Source: Akkermansia muciniphila
GTDB taxonomy: Bacteria > Verrucomicrobiota > Verrucomicrobiia > Verrucomicrobiales > Akkermansiaceae
Assembly: GCF_900184965.1 (NCBI RefSeq)
Contig: NZ_FXYA01000215.1
Span: forward strand, 62,001-126,000
Direction: 5' to 3'
Length of the DNA: 64,000 nt
The position numbers and the translations under genes are program-made. The notes beneath the pieces are model-generated. The model saw only the letters and a list, made by a program, of their open reading frames with translations. It was not told the DNA's origin and did not search any database. How positions within the stretch are numbered: position 1 is the stretch's first letter; every line of letters begins with the position of its first letter. This document shows positions 53,197-61,027 of the stretch, piece by piece.

Positions 53197-53753
53197 TGGT
53201 GAATTATTATACTCATAAAAATTTGAATGATATGATTCGGGAAGTGGAAAGAGAATTTCCTTTAGAAAACTCTTTTTTCCCAACAAAAAACATTCGAAGG
53301 CTAATAAAGAATCCAAATTATCCGGATGAGGAAGCGACTGAATGTGCTGAAGCATTTTTAAATAAACGTTGGATTGACGTTTCTGCCATCCAATGGTATC
53401 ATAATTCAGAATTTGTTAATTTTTCATCTAATCGCGCTATTTCCTATTTTTTTCCTTCTATCATAAGGAATTCTTATATGGAAGAAATATCAGGGGTAAA
53501 TAATTATATGGCTGACTCTGAGGAATGGATGATGAATAAACTTATTGTCGTTTGTTTTTCGGAGAGAATACGTACTTATGTGCAAAAAGAATTAAATTAT
53601 ATATACCGTTCTTATACAAAAAATCAGCTTGAAATTGTAAGGAAGTGGATATTGTTTCAAAATAAAGATAATTATTTTGCAGATAGTTGTGACAACGCTC
53701 TTAAAATATTAGATTCGGCAATGAAAAATATTAAAAATGAAAGAAAATGTTAA
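53196..53753 (+). CDS. Putative immunity protein D (DUF6714-like)
   Basis: A 185-residue cytoplasmic protein. The ATG at 53196 overlaps the toxin D stop by one base (TAATG), showing tight pairing. FVNFSSNRAISYFFPSIIRN aligns with the conserved block of immunity B and F, and the C-terminal ALKILDSAM helix corresponds too. The frame is open back to 53175. It is intact although its toxin is broken, as expected if immunity is kept against related toxins. Confidence 0.6.
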   Translation: MVNYYTHKNLNDMIREVEREFPLENSFFPTKNIRRLIKNPNYPDEEATECAEAFLNKRWIDVSAIQWYHNSEFVNFSSNRAISYFFPSIIRNSYMEEISGVNNYMADSEEWMMNKLIVVCFSERIRTYVQKELNYIYRSYTKNQLEIVRKWILFQNKDNYFADSCDNALKILDSAMKNIKNERKC

Positions 53754-53881
53754 AATTTTTCAGTAGTAATAATTACGGTATTAGTAAGAAATCGGGGGAT
53801 AATATGCGTATCCATCTCTATAATCCTAACAGATCTGCAGGAAAAACGAATGCAACATTTATTAATGGAATAAGACAGTGA
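53747..53881 (+). pseudogene. Module E toxin remnant, 44 codons
   Basis: A short frame from ATG 53747, overlapping the immunity D stop, to TGA 53881. Its C-terminal part MRIHLYNPNRSAGKTNATFI looks like the end of a toxin tail rather than a stand-alone protein. It leads straight into the exported gene at 53884, as toxin ends do elsewhere in this array. It is too short for a complete toxin. Interpreted as the leftover of a lost module. Confidence 0.4.
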
Positions 53882-53883
53882 CT

Positions 53884-54702
53884 ATGAATATTATTTATTT
53901 ATTTTTATTATTTTTTATTTCGGCGGGTAATATTTTATTTGCGGGAAACAATAATATTACCCCGTTGGATGCAGCTGTAGAAACCGCTTTGCATAAGATA
54001 AAAGAAATCAGTTCAGATATTGAAATAATAAATAAAAGTCTGTCTACATACATTCCCTTTTCATGTGAAGAGAGAAGTATTTTGCCTTTTCTTGGTTATG
54101 AATGTTGGGTTGGAGAACATCCTTGTTTAAAGGCTGAATTTCCTGATAAGTATGATATTTTATTTTTGAAAGCAGATGAAGAAAGAAAAAAATATAATAT
54201 TTTATTTTTGAATGATAATAAAATATATTTTTATTATATATGTCTTCTTGAAAATAAAATGATGAAACAATATTCTATTATGGTTTCCGATTCTGAAGAC
54301 GTCGTCAGTAGCGCTTTGATGAAAATAATGAAACAATATAAATTATCAAATATGATTAATCAGCAAGTGTCGTTAGAAAATCTGGAGTTTATAATTAATT
54401 TATTTGGAGCATATGGAAATGAAGTTTCTGGAACTCCTCTGGTTGCATACGGATACAATTCAAAAATTTTTGGAGTAGTTTTTGGGGGGCTGTTATTACC
54501 ACGTGAGGATTCAACAGCCTTTAAAATTTATTCACTATTCAACTCAATGATGGCATATTTTGAGAATTTGAAGAATAATGATATACCTAGATGTGATTCG
54601 TTATTTATTAATGGATTAAATTCAAATATTGAAAAAATCATTTTGAATAGTTCTCTCTTTGGAACTGCTAAAACTTTGGATGGTTGTCCCGGGAGCCGAT
54701 GA
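53884..54702 (+). CDS. Putative exported immunity protein E, 3' end fused into Rhs-core junction
   Basis: About 272 residues from the ATG at 53884 (a GTG is at 53878). A signal peptide runs over MNIIYLFLLFFISAGNILFA, as in immunity A. The rest is AT-rich with no recognised family; FGVVFGGLLLPREDSTAFKI is the clearest late hydrophobic stretch. The last residues (LDGCPGSR) come from reading the DNA of an Rhs WLSREP junction in the wrong frame, so the natural C-terminus was replaced by recombination. It follows the remnant of toxin E by 2 bases. Confidence 0.5.
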   Translation: MNIIYLFLLFFISAGNILFAGNNNITPLDAAVETALHKIKEISSDIEIINKSLSTYIPFSCEERSILPFLGYECWVGEHPCLKAEFPDKYDILFLKADEERKKYNILFLNDNKIYFYYICLLENKMMKQYSIMVSDSEDVVSSALMKIMKQYKLSNMINQQVSLENLEFIINLFGAYGNEVSGTPLVAYGYNSKIFGVVFGGLLLPREDSTAFKIYSLFNSMMAYFENLKNNDIPRCDSLFINGLNSNIEKIILNSSLFGTAKTLDGCPGSR

Positions 54703-55238
54703 TGGAAAGGCTTCAGGAAAATCTGTATGGCTATGTGAGAAATTTCCCCAGCGCTTTTATAGACGTACAAGGAAAATTTGGGTTTGCATTGCCGGCGTTG
54801 TTGAATCCAGTTGGATTGACAGTTGCAGCTGTTGCAGTAACCACCGTAGCCATTACTGAAGTTATTGCCCCAGGAACGACAGAAAAAGTTATTAAAAAAA
54901 TATCTGAGAATGTAATTCCTAAAGTCGAGCCAATTGCCTTGCCTTATTCAGATATTCCAAAACCTGGTGATTGTTCGGAAGCAGAACAAAAATATTTACA
55001 AGACAAAGTGAATAGAGCAAAGAAAGAGATTGGTAAAAGTGGAAAGTGTACGGACGATGACTGTTGCTATATATTAAAAATGAAAAAGAAAGCATGATTA
55101 ATGCTTGCTAGTGCTAGGAGTCATATTAATAATAAATGTTTTAAGGGTGGAAATAAAACTCATCAAGAACAAGCGAAAGATGCTTGGAATAATTTATCAA
55201 AATGTAAAAAATTCATAGAAGAAAAATGCAATTATTAA
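54675..55238 (+). pseudogene. Module F: Rhs junction plus toxin tail with in-frame TGA
   Basis: Starts at the junction read as GWLSREPMMERLQENLYGYV (usable ATG at 54684). A hydrophobic linker follows (GLTVAAVAVTTVAITEV), then the Cys-containing tail (GDCSEAEQKYLQDKVNR, GKCTDDDCCYILK). A TGA at 55095-55097 interrupts it, but the same frame continues with ASARSHINNKCFKGGNKTHQ to a TAA at 55236-55238, giving the N-x2-C-F-x-G-G-x3-H core of toxins B and D. Only the first 137 codons can be made, lacking the conserved Cys/His core. No selenocysteine element is apparent. Confidence 0.7.
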
Positions 55239-55699
55239 AAAAAGAATCTTTAGAGATAAATTTTCCGATATTGCCGATTCCAAATAACATTAAAGATGAA
55301 AATGAATTTGGAGATATAACATATATTCAAGGGAAATCGTGGATATCTTTGAAATCTAATGATTGTAAGTATATATGGGATTTTTTTCCTGTTTTCAGCA
55401 ACGAGGCTTTTAGATATTATTTGCCTGCTGTTATTTATATTTCATTTGAAGATCTGATTAAATTTCAAAAATTGAAAGATTCAGATCTCTTAGTAGATTG
55501 CACATGTCAGAATATGATCGGTAGAATGCGTGACGATTTGGATATATTTAGAAAATTTTCTTTTATCCAGTTGCAAACTATCCGGGAATGGCTACTTGAT
55601 CTTGGCGAGGAGAATAGCGGACTTAATCCATATGACTATAAAGAATGCGTTACTTGGTTATCACTATTAATAGAGGAGAAGAGCATTGAAACTATATAG
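55226..55699 (+). CDS. Putative immunity protein F (DUF6714-like)
   Basis: A 157-residue cytoplasmic protein whose ATG at 55226 overlaps the ancestral end of toxin F by 13 bases. PVFSNEAFRYYLPAVIYISF is the best-preserved copy of the block shared with immunity B and D, and FIQLQTIREWLLDLG corresponds to RTLLGRILKLIEN in B. It is intact beside a toxin cut by a stop codon. Very AT-rich. Confidence 0.6.
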   Translation: MQLLKKESLEINFPILPIPNNIKDENEFGDITYIQGKSWISLKSNDCKYIWDFFPVFSNEAFRYYLPAVIYISFEDLIKFQKLKDSDLLVDCTCQNMIGRMRDDLDIFRKFSFIQLQTIREWLLDLGEENSGLNPYDYKECVTWLSLLIEEKSIETI

Positions 55700-56065
55700 A
55701 GTAATATTGTAATTATTTTTTTCTTTGTTATCAATGGATCCGGTTTAAGAGTTATAAAAAATTATCATAGTTCAATAGTTATTCAGCATTGGCAAATTGG
55801 AATGATCGATTTGGGCAAGAGGAAAGAAAATCATTCATAATGATATGAAAAAAGTCGTCTATGAAGAGAAAGCCCTACTGTCGAAGAGACGGTTCATCTA
55901 ACAAATGGCAATAGTTAATAATACGGAATTGTTTACTTTAGTCTTGTTTTATTGATTTTTTCGGATCAATTTATTGATTGTCAATAGTTAAAGTGTTCTG
56001 GAAACCTTGCGGCAAGACTATTCCATGCAGTTCCGGGGAAATATCATTCAGGCATGAATTAATTA
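55700..56065 (+). other. Right edge of the island with an Rhs-core relic
   Basis: About 370 bases without a gene. Bases 55850-55903 (AGTCGTCTATGAAGAGAAAG...CGAAGAGACGGTTCATCTA) match 47440-47490 of the full-length rhs gene, which encode SVYEGEVLMSKKRFIYHG. It is a further decayed fragment of the shell, ending in TAA. The rest is AT-rich with nothing recognisable; the promoter of the next glycosyltransferase gene should be here. Confidence 0.6.
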
Positions 56066-57106
56066 ATGGCATATTCTCTCTACATCATTGGATTTCCTTC
56101 ACTTTACGGCGGTGCGGGGGCCGAGCTTTATCACCAGATTAAGGTTTGGAGACAGATGGGGGTGGAAATGCATCTTATCCCCACCCAGAAAAATGCACAC
56201 GGTGCTGGACTTTATCCGGAGATGGTGAAATTGGGTGTTGCGGTGCATGAAGGCTATGATTGGGAGGCCATTCCGGCAGGGGCTCCCGTCATCAGCTTCT
56301 GTAATGAAGAGTTTTTAGCTGCTCTACCGAAGATACGAAAACGGACGGGGAGGACAGTTTTCGTCAATTGCATGACCTGGCTTTTCGGCAGGGAAAAGGA
56401 AGCCATGAGGCGGGGAGATATTTCCCTGTTTCTTTATCAAAATAGCAACGTAATGGGAAACGTCATGCCACGCCTGAGGGCTTTAAATCCTGATCCGGCC
56501 ATCCGGTTCATGACGTTTAGACCGTATTTTGATGCGGCAGATTTTCCTTTTGTTGCAGGGCGTTCCACGGACTGGTTTGGAGCCGGACACATTTCCCGGC
56601 AGGATGAAGATAAGTTCAGCAAGGATACGTGGCATATTTACGAGCATTTTGCTTCTCCTGTCCGGAAGAAGGGCACGTTTCTCGGTTTTGATCGGCGGAG
56701 CGAGGCGAAGACCGGCAGGCCTCCCGATTGGGTGGAGACTTTCCATGATCAAAAGTCTTTGTCCCAACAGGAGTTTTACCGGCGCTGCCACATCGTTTTG
56801 CAACCCACCGATACGACGGAGAATTGGCCGCGTGTGGGTTTTGAGGCCATGGCAAGCGGGAGTGTGCTTATTGTGGACAGGCGCGGAGGGTGGGAACAGA
56901 TGGTGGAACACGGGAAGACCGGATGGCTGTGCGAATGCCCCGGTGATTTCATCACGTACGCCACTAAGATGGCTTGGGAACCCCACTACCGGGAGGACAT
57001 GGCCGCCGCCGCCCGTGAGCGGGGCATGACCCTGGGCGGGAAGGAAGCTTCCATGGAAAGCTGGCGGGAGGTGTTTGAGGCAATCAGCCGGATACCGGAT
57101 TCGTGA
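56066..57106 (+). CDS. Glycosyltransferase, GT-B fold (group 1-like)
   Basis: A 346-residue cytoplasmic protein. The N-terminus YIIGFPSLYGGAGAELYHQI has the Gly-rich loop of GT4-type enzymes. The C-terminal donor block ENWPRVGFEAMASGSVLIVD has the E-x-M-A-x-G pattern, with GGWEQMVEHGKTGWLC after it. GC-rich again, marking the return to normal chromosome after the toxin island. ATG at 56066. Donor and acceptor unknown. Convergent with the ATP-grasp gene. Confidence 0.78.
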   Translation: MAYSLYIIGFPSLYGGAGAELYHQIKVWRQMGVEMHLIPTQKNAHGAGLYPEMVKLGVAVHEGYDWEAIPAGAPVISFCNEEFLAALPKIRKRTGRTVFVNCMTWLFGREKEAMRRGDISLFLYQNSNVMGNVMPRLRALNPDPAIRFMTFRPYFDAADFPFVAGRSTDWFGAGHISRQDEDKFSKDTWHIYEHFASPVRKKGTFLGFDRRSEAKTGRPPDWVETFHDQKSLSQQEFYRRCHIVLQPTDTTENWPRVGFEAMASGSVLIVDRRGGWEQMVEHGKTGWLCECPGDFITYATKMAWEPHYREDMAAAARERGMTLGGKEASMESWREVFEAISRIPDS

Positions 57107-57154
57107 GTGCCGCTTTTGCTCTGACCGGAATGCTAACCGCTTCCTCTCTGTGGG

Positions 57155-58180
57155 TCAGATGAGCCATGTGCCGTATTGGCGAAGGTTTTTCTGCCTGTTC
57201 ATGCTGTAGGCAATGATGTATTTGAGAAGGTCTGCTTGGGAGTAGCCGTGTTCCGCGGCCGCCAGGCAGATGGATCCGCTTTTACCCAGGTGGCAGCAGA
57301 TGTTCATTTCCAGAATGCGCCGTTCTCCCGTCTCGGAGTCGATTCTGTAGTCGATGCGGAAATAGTCCATCGGCCCCAGAGCGTTCCAGATTTTCCGGAC
57401 GTCACTGGCGATGTCCTGCTCCATATCCCGGACGGAGACCAGTTGATAACCCAGATGGTCGTGCAGTTTCAGGTCTTCCGTGATAATGCTGCCCGGTTTG
57501 TCGGATTTCGGCTGCACATATCCCAGGATGACGGGGTTTTCCCCGCCCAGTACGGGAACGGTGACGTCAATGCCTTCGCAGTATTGTTCCACGAGCACTT
57601 CGTGCCCTTCTTCCATCAGGCGCCGGGCACATGCTCCCACGGCTTTCCATGAGCTGCAGATGCTGTCTTCCCGGATGCCGCCGGAAGCGGCTCCAAAACG
57701 CTTTTTGACAAAATAGGGTCCAGGGAAGGGCGCCTGGGCCGGAATGCCTTTTTCCCCGGAAAGTCCAATGCCTTCCGGAACGTTTAATTCCAGGGAGCGG
57801 AACACCATCTTGGTCAGCAATTTGTCTTCCGCTATGGCGCGGATGTTGGGAGGGGCGCCCAAGTAGGGAATCTGAATGAATTCGCAGTAGGAGGAAATGA
57901 ATATTTCAGGCCTGGACATGGCGAATCTGTTCATCAGGGAGAATACGTAGTCCACGTTTCCTTTGGCGAATTGGACGGAATAGGGTTTGGAGGAGGAGAC
58001 GACGTCGTAGCCTATGTCCTGAATGGCTTTATAAATGTTGTAGTGGTATTGGGGATAGCCTCCATTGCCGGTGTAAGGTTTTTTGGAAAAATCGGGAGCG
58101 TCGGGTGCATATGGAGCCAGGAACATGATCCTTGCCGGCTTGCCATATTGATTGAGTTGGATGTCTGGTATTTCAAACAT
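57155..58180 (-). CDS. ATP-grasp ligase, D-alanine--D-alanine ligase-like
   Basis: A 341-residue cytoplasmic enzyme. Order: an N-terminal Rossmann-like part with IPYLGAPPNIRAIAEDKLLT (start of the ATP-grasp region, like the S-x-x-x-x-x-x-D-K-x-x-x-K block of Ddl), YFVKKRFGAASGGI (phosphate-binding loop), VLVEQYCEGIDVTVPVLGGE, and the metal site FRIDYRIDSETGERRILEMN with the final N-I-C-C-H. It may make D-Ala-D-Ala or another dipeptide; the divergent end (CCHLGKSGSICLA) suggests a paralogue rather than the main Ddl. A terminator for the upstream gene separates it from nahK. Confidence 0.78.
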   Translation of the reverse strand: MFEIPDIQLNQYGKPARIMFLAPYAPDAPDFSKKPYTGNGGYPQYHYNIYKAIQDIGYDVVSSSKPYSVQFAKGNVDYVFSLMNRFAMSRPEIFISSYCEFIQIPYLGAPPNIRAIAEDKLLTKMVFRSLELNVPEGIGLSGEKGIPAQAPFPGPYFVKKRFGAASGGIREDSICSSWKAVGACARRLMEEGHEVLVEQYCEGIDVTVPVLGGENPVILGYVQPKSDKPGSIITEDLKLHDHLGYQLVSVRDMEQDIASDVRKIWNALGPMDYFRIDYRIDSETGERRILEMNICCHLGKSGSICLAAAEHGYSQADLLKYIIAYSMNRQKNLRQYGTWLI

Positions 58181-58237
58181 GGCTTGTGGCTGTCGCGTGC
58201 AATGTTTTTTGGATTATGGAACTGGCCGCCATGTTCA

Positions 58238-58271
58238 AATATAAAAAATAAGGGACGGCATAGCCGTCCCC
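58238..58271 (-). terminator. Rho-independent terminator after the NahK-like gene
   Basis: Minus-strand stem GGGACGGC/GCCGTCCC (arms 58252-58259 and 58263-58270) with a 3-base loop, followed on that strand by TTATTTTTTATATTT. Confidence 0.9.
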
Positions 58272-58306
58272 GGAGGAGGTGGAATAGAAAGGGGAGAATC
58301 TCTTCC

Positions 58307-59464
58307 TTATTTTTTGGACATTCCCCTGGCGACGCGCTGAACATATTGTTCCATGGCCGGAAGTTCCTGTTCAATGCATTCCACCAGTTTGAGCTGCGTA
58401 CGGCAACGGATGAGATTGTGATTAGGGCGCGAGACCTTGAAGTATTGGTCTCCTTCCAGATAGTCCGTCAGGAACCGGATACCTATTTCCAGCGTGATGA
58501 GTTTTCCGGAGAAGGCGAGCTGGTCTATTTCCGCCTGGGTGAGGAAACCGTGGGCAGCGGTCAAATAGCCTTCTACAATGGATTGGAACATGGGCATGCG
58601 CATGCGCACCTTGTCCAGATCTTCTTCGTCTTCTTTTGTAGGCGGAGTGACGGTGCGCACCATATCGCCGAAGTCGTAAAGCACCAGACCGGGCATGACC
58701 GTATCCAGGTCAATGACGCAGACGGCGTGGTCGGTGTCCTCATCCAGCATGACATTGTTGATTTTGGTGTCGTTATGAGTGATGCGGGTAGGAAGCACGC
58801 CGTTTTTCTGAAGATCCAGCAACCGGTCCACATCCTGCTCACGGGCTTTGATGAATTCCAATTCAGGCAGACAGGAGGAAAGACGTCCCTGAGGATCCTG
58901 TGCCGCCACTTCCATCAGGCGGTTGAAGCGGTTCCGGGTATGATGGAAGCCAGGTATGGTTTCCACAATGTCGTCCGGGTTCATGTCACTGACTAAATCC
59001 TGAAAGGAGCCGAACGCAAACCCGGCCTGATAGGCCTGGCGGGTGTTTTCCACCACATCGTAAGTGTGGGTGCCTGCCAGGTAGTTATAACAGCGCCAGA
59101 TACCGTCGCCGGGAATGTCAATGTAGTTGCGTCCTCCTCGCGCCGGATAGAGGTTGAGGGTTTGCCCGGCAGAATGTTTTATACGACGCAGGACTTTCCA
59201 GTTGATGTGACGCGTCACTTTTTCCACATTGCGCATGACTGCTTTGGGGTCTTTGAAGACGTAATCGTTGATGCGCTGGAGGATGTAGGAGTCTTTTCGC
59301 CCGTCGCTTTTACGATAGGTGGCCTTGTAAGTGGTGTTGATGTGCCCGCTGGGGATTTCCTTGCCGATGACGAATTCCCCTTCAATGGCGAAGAGGTCTC
59401 CAATTCCGGCGATGCGGTTCAAAATCTGGTCAGGGTCTGTCGTTACGGAGGGATGGTCAGTCAT
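58307..59464 (-). CDS. nahK: N-acetylhexosamine 1-kinase-like protein (NahK family, APH fold)
   Basis: A 385-residue cytoplasmic kinase of the aminoglycoside-phosphotransferase fold. Its sequence follows bifidobacterial NahK through its length from memory: GHINTTYKATY near residue 40, SYILQRINDYVF, WRCYNYLAGTHTY, the catalytic loop RITHNDTKINNVMLD (Asp232), the metal site VIDLDTVMPG (Asp252/Asp254) and RFLTDYLEGDQYF. NahK phosphorylates GlcNAc and GalNAc at C1 with ATP and feeds the LNB/GNB salvage route, fitting a mucin-feeding host. It lies 30 bases downstream of obgE and ends in a strong terminator, so the two are likely one operon. Partner enzymes (LNB phosphorylase, GalT-like) are not in the window. 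Confidence 0.85.
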   Translation of the reverse strand: MTDHPSVTTDPDQILNRIAGIGDLFAIEGEFVIGKEIPSGHINTTYKATYRKSDGRKDSYILQRINDYVFKDPKAVMRNVEKVTRHINWKVLRRIKHSAGQTLNLYPARGGRNYIDIPGDGIWRCYNYLAGTHTYDVVENTRQAYQAGFAFGSFQDLVSDMNPDDIVETIPGFHHTRNRFNRLMEVAAQDPQGRLSSCLPELEFIKAREQDVDRLLDLQKNGVLPTRITHNDTKINNVMLDEDTDHAVCVIDLDTVMPGLVLYDFGDMVRTVTPPTKEDEEDLDKVRMRMPMFQSIVEGYLTAAHGFLTQAEIDQLAFSGKLITLEIGIRFLTDYLEGDQYFKVSRPNHNLIRCRTQLKLVECIEQELPAMEQYVQRVARGMSKK

Positions 59465-59494
59465 GTCTAATTTTGAGAGAGTTGAGTGAAGGAG

Positions 59495-60547
59495 TTAACG
59501 AATGAATTTGTAACCTACAAGCTCATCAAGCTTGCTTTTGAGACGGGAAACACCGTCCCCGTTGAGCGCGGAAATGGGGATGACGTCCACTTTCGGAAAA
59601 CGCATGCGGAAGTTAGTCAGATTTTCTTCCGCTCCTTCCAGGTCCATTTTGTTGGCGACGACGAACCAGGGCTGTTTGGCCAGGTCTTCGCTGTACAGTT
59701 TAATTTCCGTGCGGAGGTTCTGAAGGTCTTCAATGGGGTCGCGGCCTTCGCTGCCAGCCATGTCCAGGACGAAGACGAGCACTTTGCAGCGCGTGATGTG
59801 GCGCAGGAATTCATGCCCCAGGCCTCGGTTGTTGTGCGCGCCTTCAATGATGCCGGGAATGTCCGCCACAATGCAACGGCGAAAGCTGTCGAATTCCACC
59901 ACTCCAATGATAGGCTGAAGCGTGGTAAAAGGATAGCTGGCTACTTTGGGCTTGGCTTCCGAAATGTCTCCCAGCAATGTGCTTTTGCCCGCGTTGGGGT
60001 AGCCTACCAGCCCGGCGTCCGCAATGCGGCGCAATTCCATGAAGAAGACGCCTTCCTCCCCTTCCGTTCCCATCTCGGCTTCCGTAGGCGCCTGGTTGGT
60101 CGCGGAGCGGAAATGCCAGTTTCCCTTGCCGCCGAGGCCTCCCTGGCACAACGTGAACCGGGTGCCGATTTCCGTCAGATCCGCGATTTTTTCCAGTTCA
60201 ATGCCTTCACCTTCCCGTTCCAGCCAGGTTGCCTCCGCCATGGAGGAGGCATTGCTGCGGTAAATAATGGTGCCGGGAGGCACTTTCCCGATGACGGATT
60301 TGCCGTTCTTGCCATGTTTCTTGGCGCTTTGGCCGCCTACTCCGTCTGTGGCGATTAATTTGGGATCATAAAAAAAAGAACGCAGGTCATTCGTGTGCGG
60401 ATCTACTTCCAGAATGACGCTTCCGCCATCGCCTCCATCACCGCCGTCCGGGCCTCCCTTGGGCACGAATTTGGCCCTTCGGAAGCTGACAAGCCCGTTT
60501 CCTCCCTTTCCTGCCCTGGCGAATATGCGGATGTTGTCAACGAACAT
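59495..60547 (-). CDS. obgE: Obg-family ribosome-associated GTPase
   Basis: A 350-residue cytoplasmic GTPase for late 50S assembly and stress control. The glycine-rich Obg domain (residues 1-158) has AGKGGNGLVSFRRAKFVPKG and GPDGGDGGDGGSVIL. The G domain has GYPNAGKSTLLG (G1), DIPGII (G3) and ANKMDL (G4). There is no C-terminal OCT extension, as in E. coli-type short forms. ATG start at 60545-60547. Upstream of nahK on the same strand. Confidence 0.96.
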   Translation of the reverse strand: MFVDNIRIFARAGKGGNGLVSFRRAKFVPKGGPDGGDGGDGGSVILEVDPHTNDLRSFFYDPKLIATDGVGGQSAKKHGKNGKSVIGKVPPGTIIYRSNASSMAEATWLEREGEGIELEKIADLTEIGTRFTLCQGGLGGKGNWHFRSATNQAPTEAEMGTEGEEGVFFMELRRIADAGLVGYPNAGKSTLLGDISEAKPKVASYPFTTLQPIIGVVEFDSFRRCIVADIPGIIEGAHNNRGLGHEFLRHITRCKVLVFVLDMAGSEGRDPIEDLQNLRTEIKLYSEDLAKQPWFVVANKMDLEGAEENLTNFRMRFPKVDVIPISALNGDGVSRLKSKLDELVGYKFIR

Positions 60548-60556
60548 GTTCTAAAT

Positions 60557-60754
60557 ATGAATCATTTTTCTTCAAAACGCAAGACATGTGCAGGACTGCA
60601 CGGCTTTTCCATGGTGTGGGCCGCTGATTTTTCCGATGCGCCGGAAGGCTTTTTGATGAAAAAGGAGTTCATATTCATCATGGAAACTCCGGATGTTTTT
60701 ACGATGGCCCGCCCGGATGGGTTTGTGCCGTGCCGGCTGTTTTCACAGCAATAG
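60557..60754 (+). CDS. Possible small protein, 65 residues, unsupported by homology
   Basis: ATG at 60557, just upstream of and divergent from obgE, to TAG at 60752-60754. It includes MKKEFIFIMETPDVFTMARP; no domain is recognised. The only support is the good terminator 40 bases downstream on the same strand (60794-60815), which implies some plus-strand transcript ends there. The whole region 60548-61051 otherwise shows no gene that I can support. It may equally be a noncoding RNA or leader. Confidence 0.3.
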   Translation: MNHFSSKRKTCAGLHGFSMVWAADFSDAPEGFLMKKEFIFIMETPDVFTMARPDGFVPCRLFSQQ

Positions 60755-60793
60755 ATGAAGAAAAGATTCCTCCTGTTAAAGAAACCCGGGGAT

Positions 60794-60815
60794 AGCGGCA
60801 ACATGCCGCTTTTTT
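60794..60815 (+). terminator. Rho-independent terminator in the obgE-FHA gap
   Basis: Stem AGCGGCA (60794-60800) with TGCCGCT (60804-60810), 3-base loop, then TTTTT. Confidence 0.75.
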
Positions 60816-61027
60816 ATTGGCGCCATGCAGTCTCTGCGCGTGACGGACGGAGAGGGGCCGGGAGTAAAAAGGCTTCATGCCGGAGGAGGGGCGGGAAAAA
60901 CAGAAATCGGGGAGTATGGGGCCGTAGCATGAATCCGCATGGAATTCTGTCTCAGAGAGAAGGAGGATATGGACGTTTCTTCTTATACGTGACGGGGGAA
61001 CGGTCTTTTGGATTGAAAATGAACATG

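Noticed and set aside
55095-55097. TGA in toxin F as selenocysteine
   Set aside because: The matching residue in toxin B is Phe, no SECIS-like hairpin follows directly, and nearby modules are also broken, so a nonsense mutation is simpler.
42136-56065. The island as a prophage or integrative element
   Set aside because: No integrase, transposase, phage structural gene, tRNA-side attachment site or flanking direct repeats were found; the repeats inside are Rhs-core copies.
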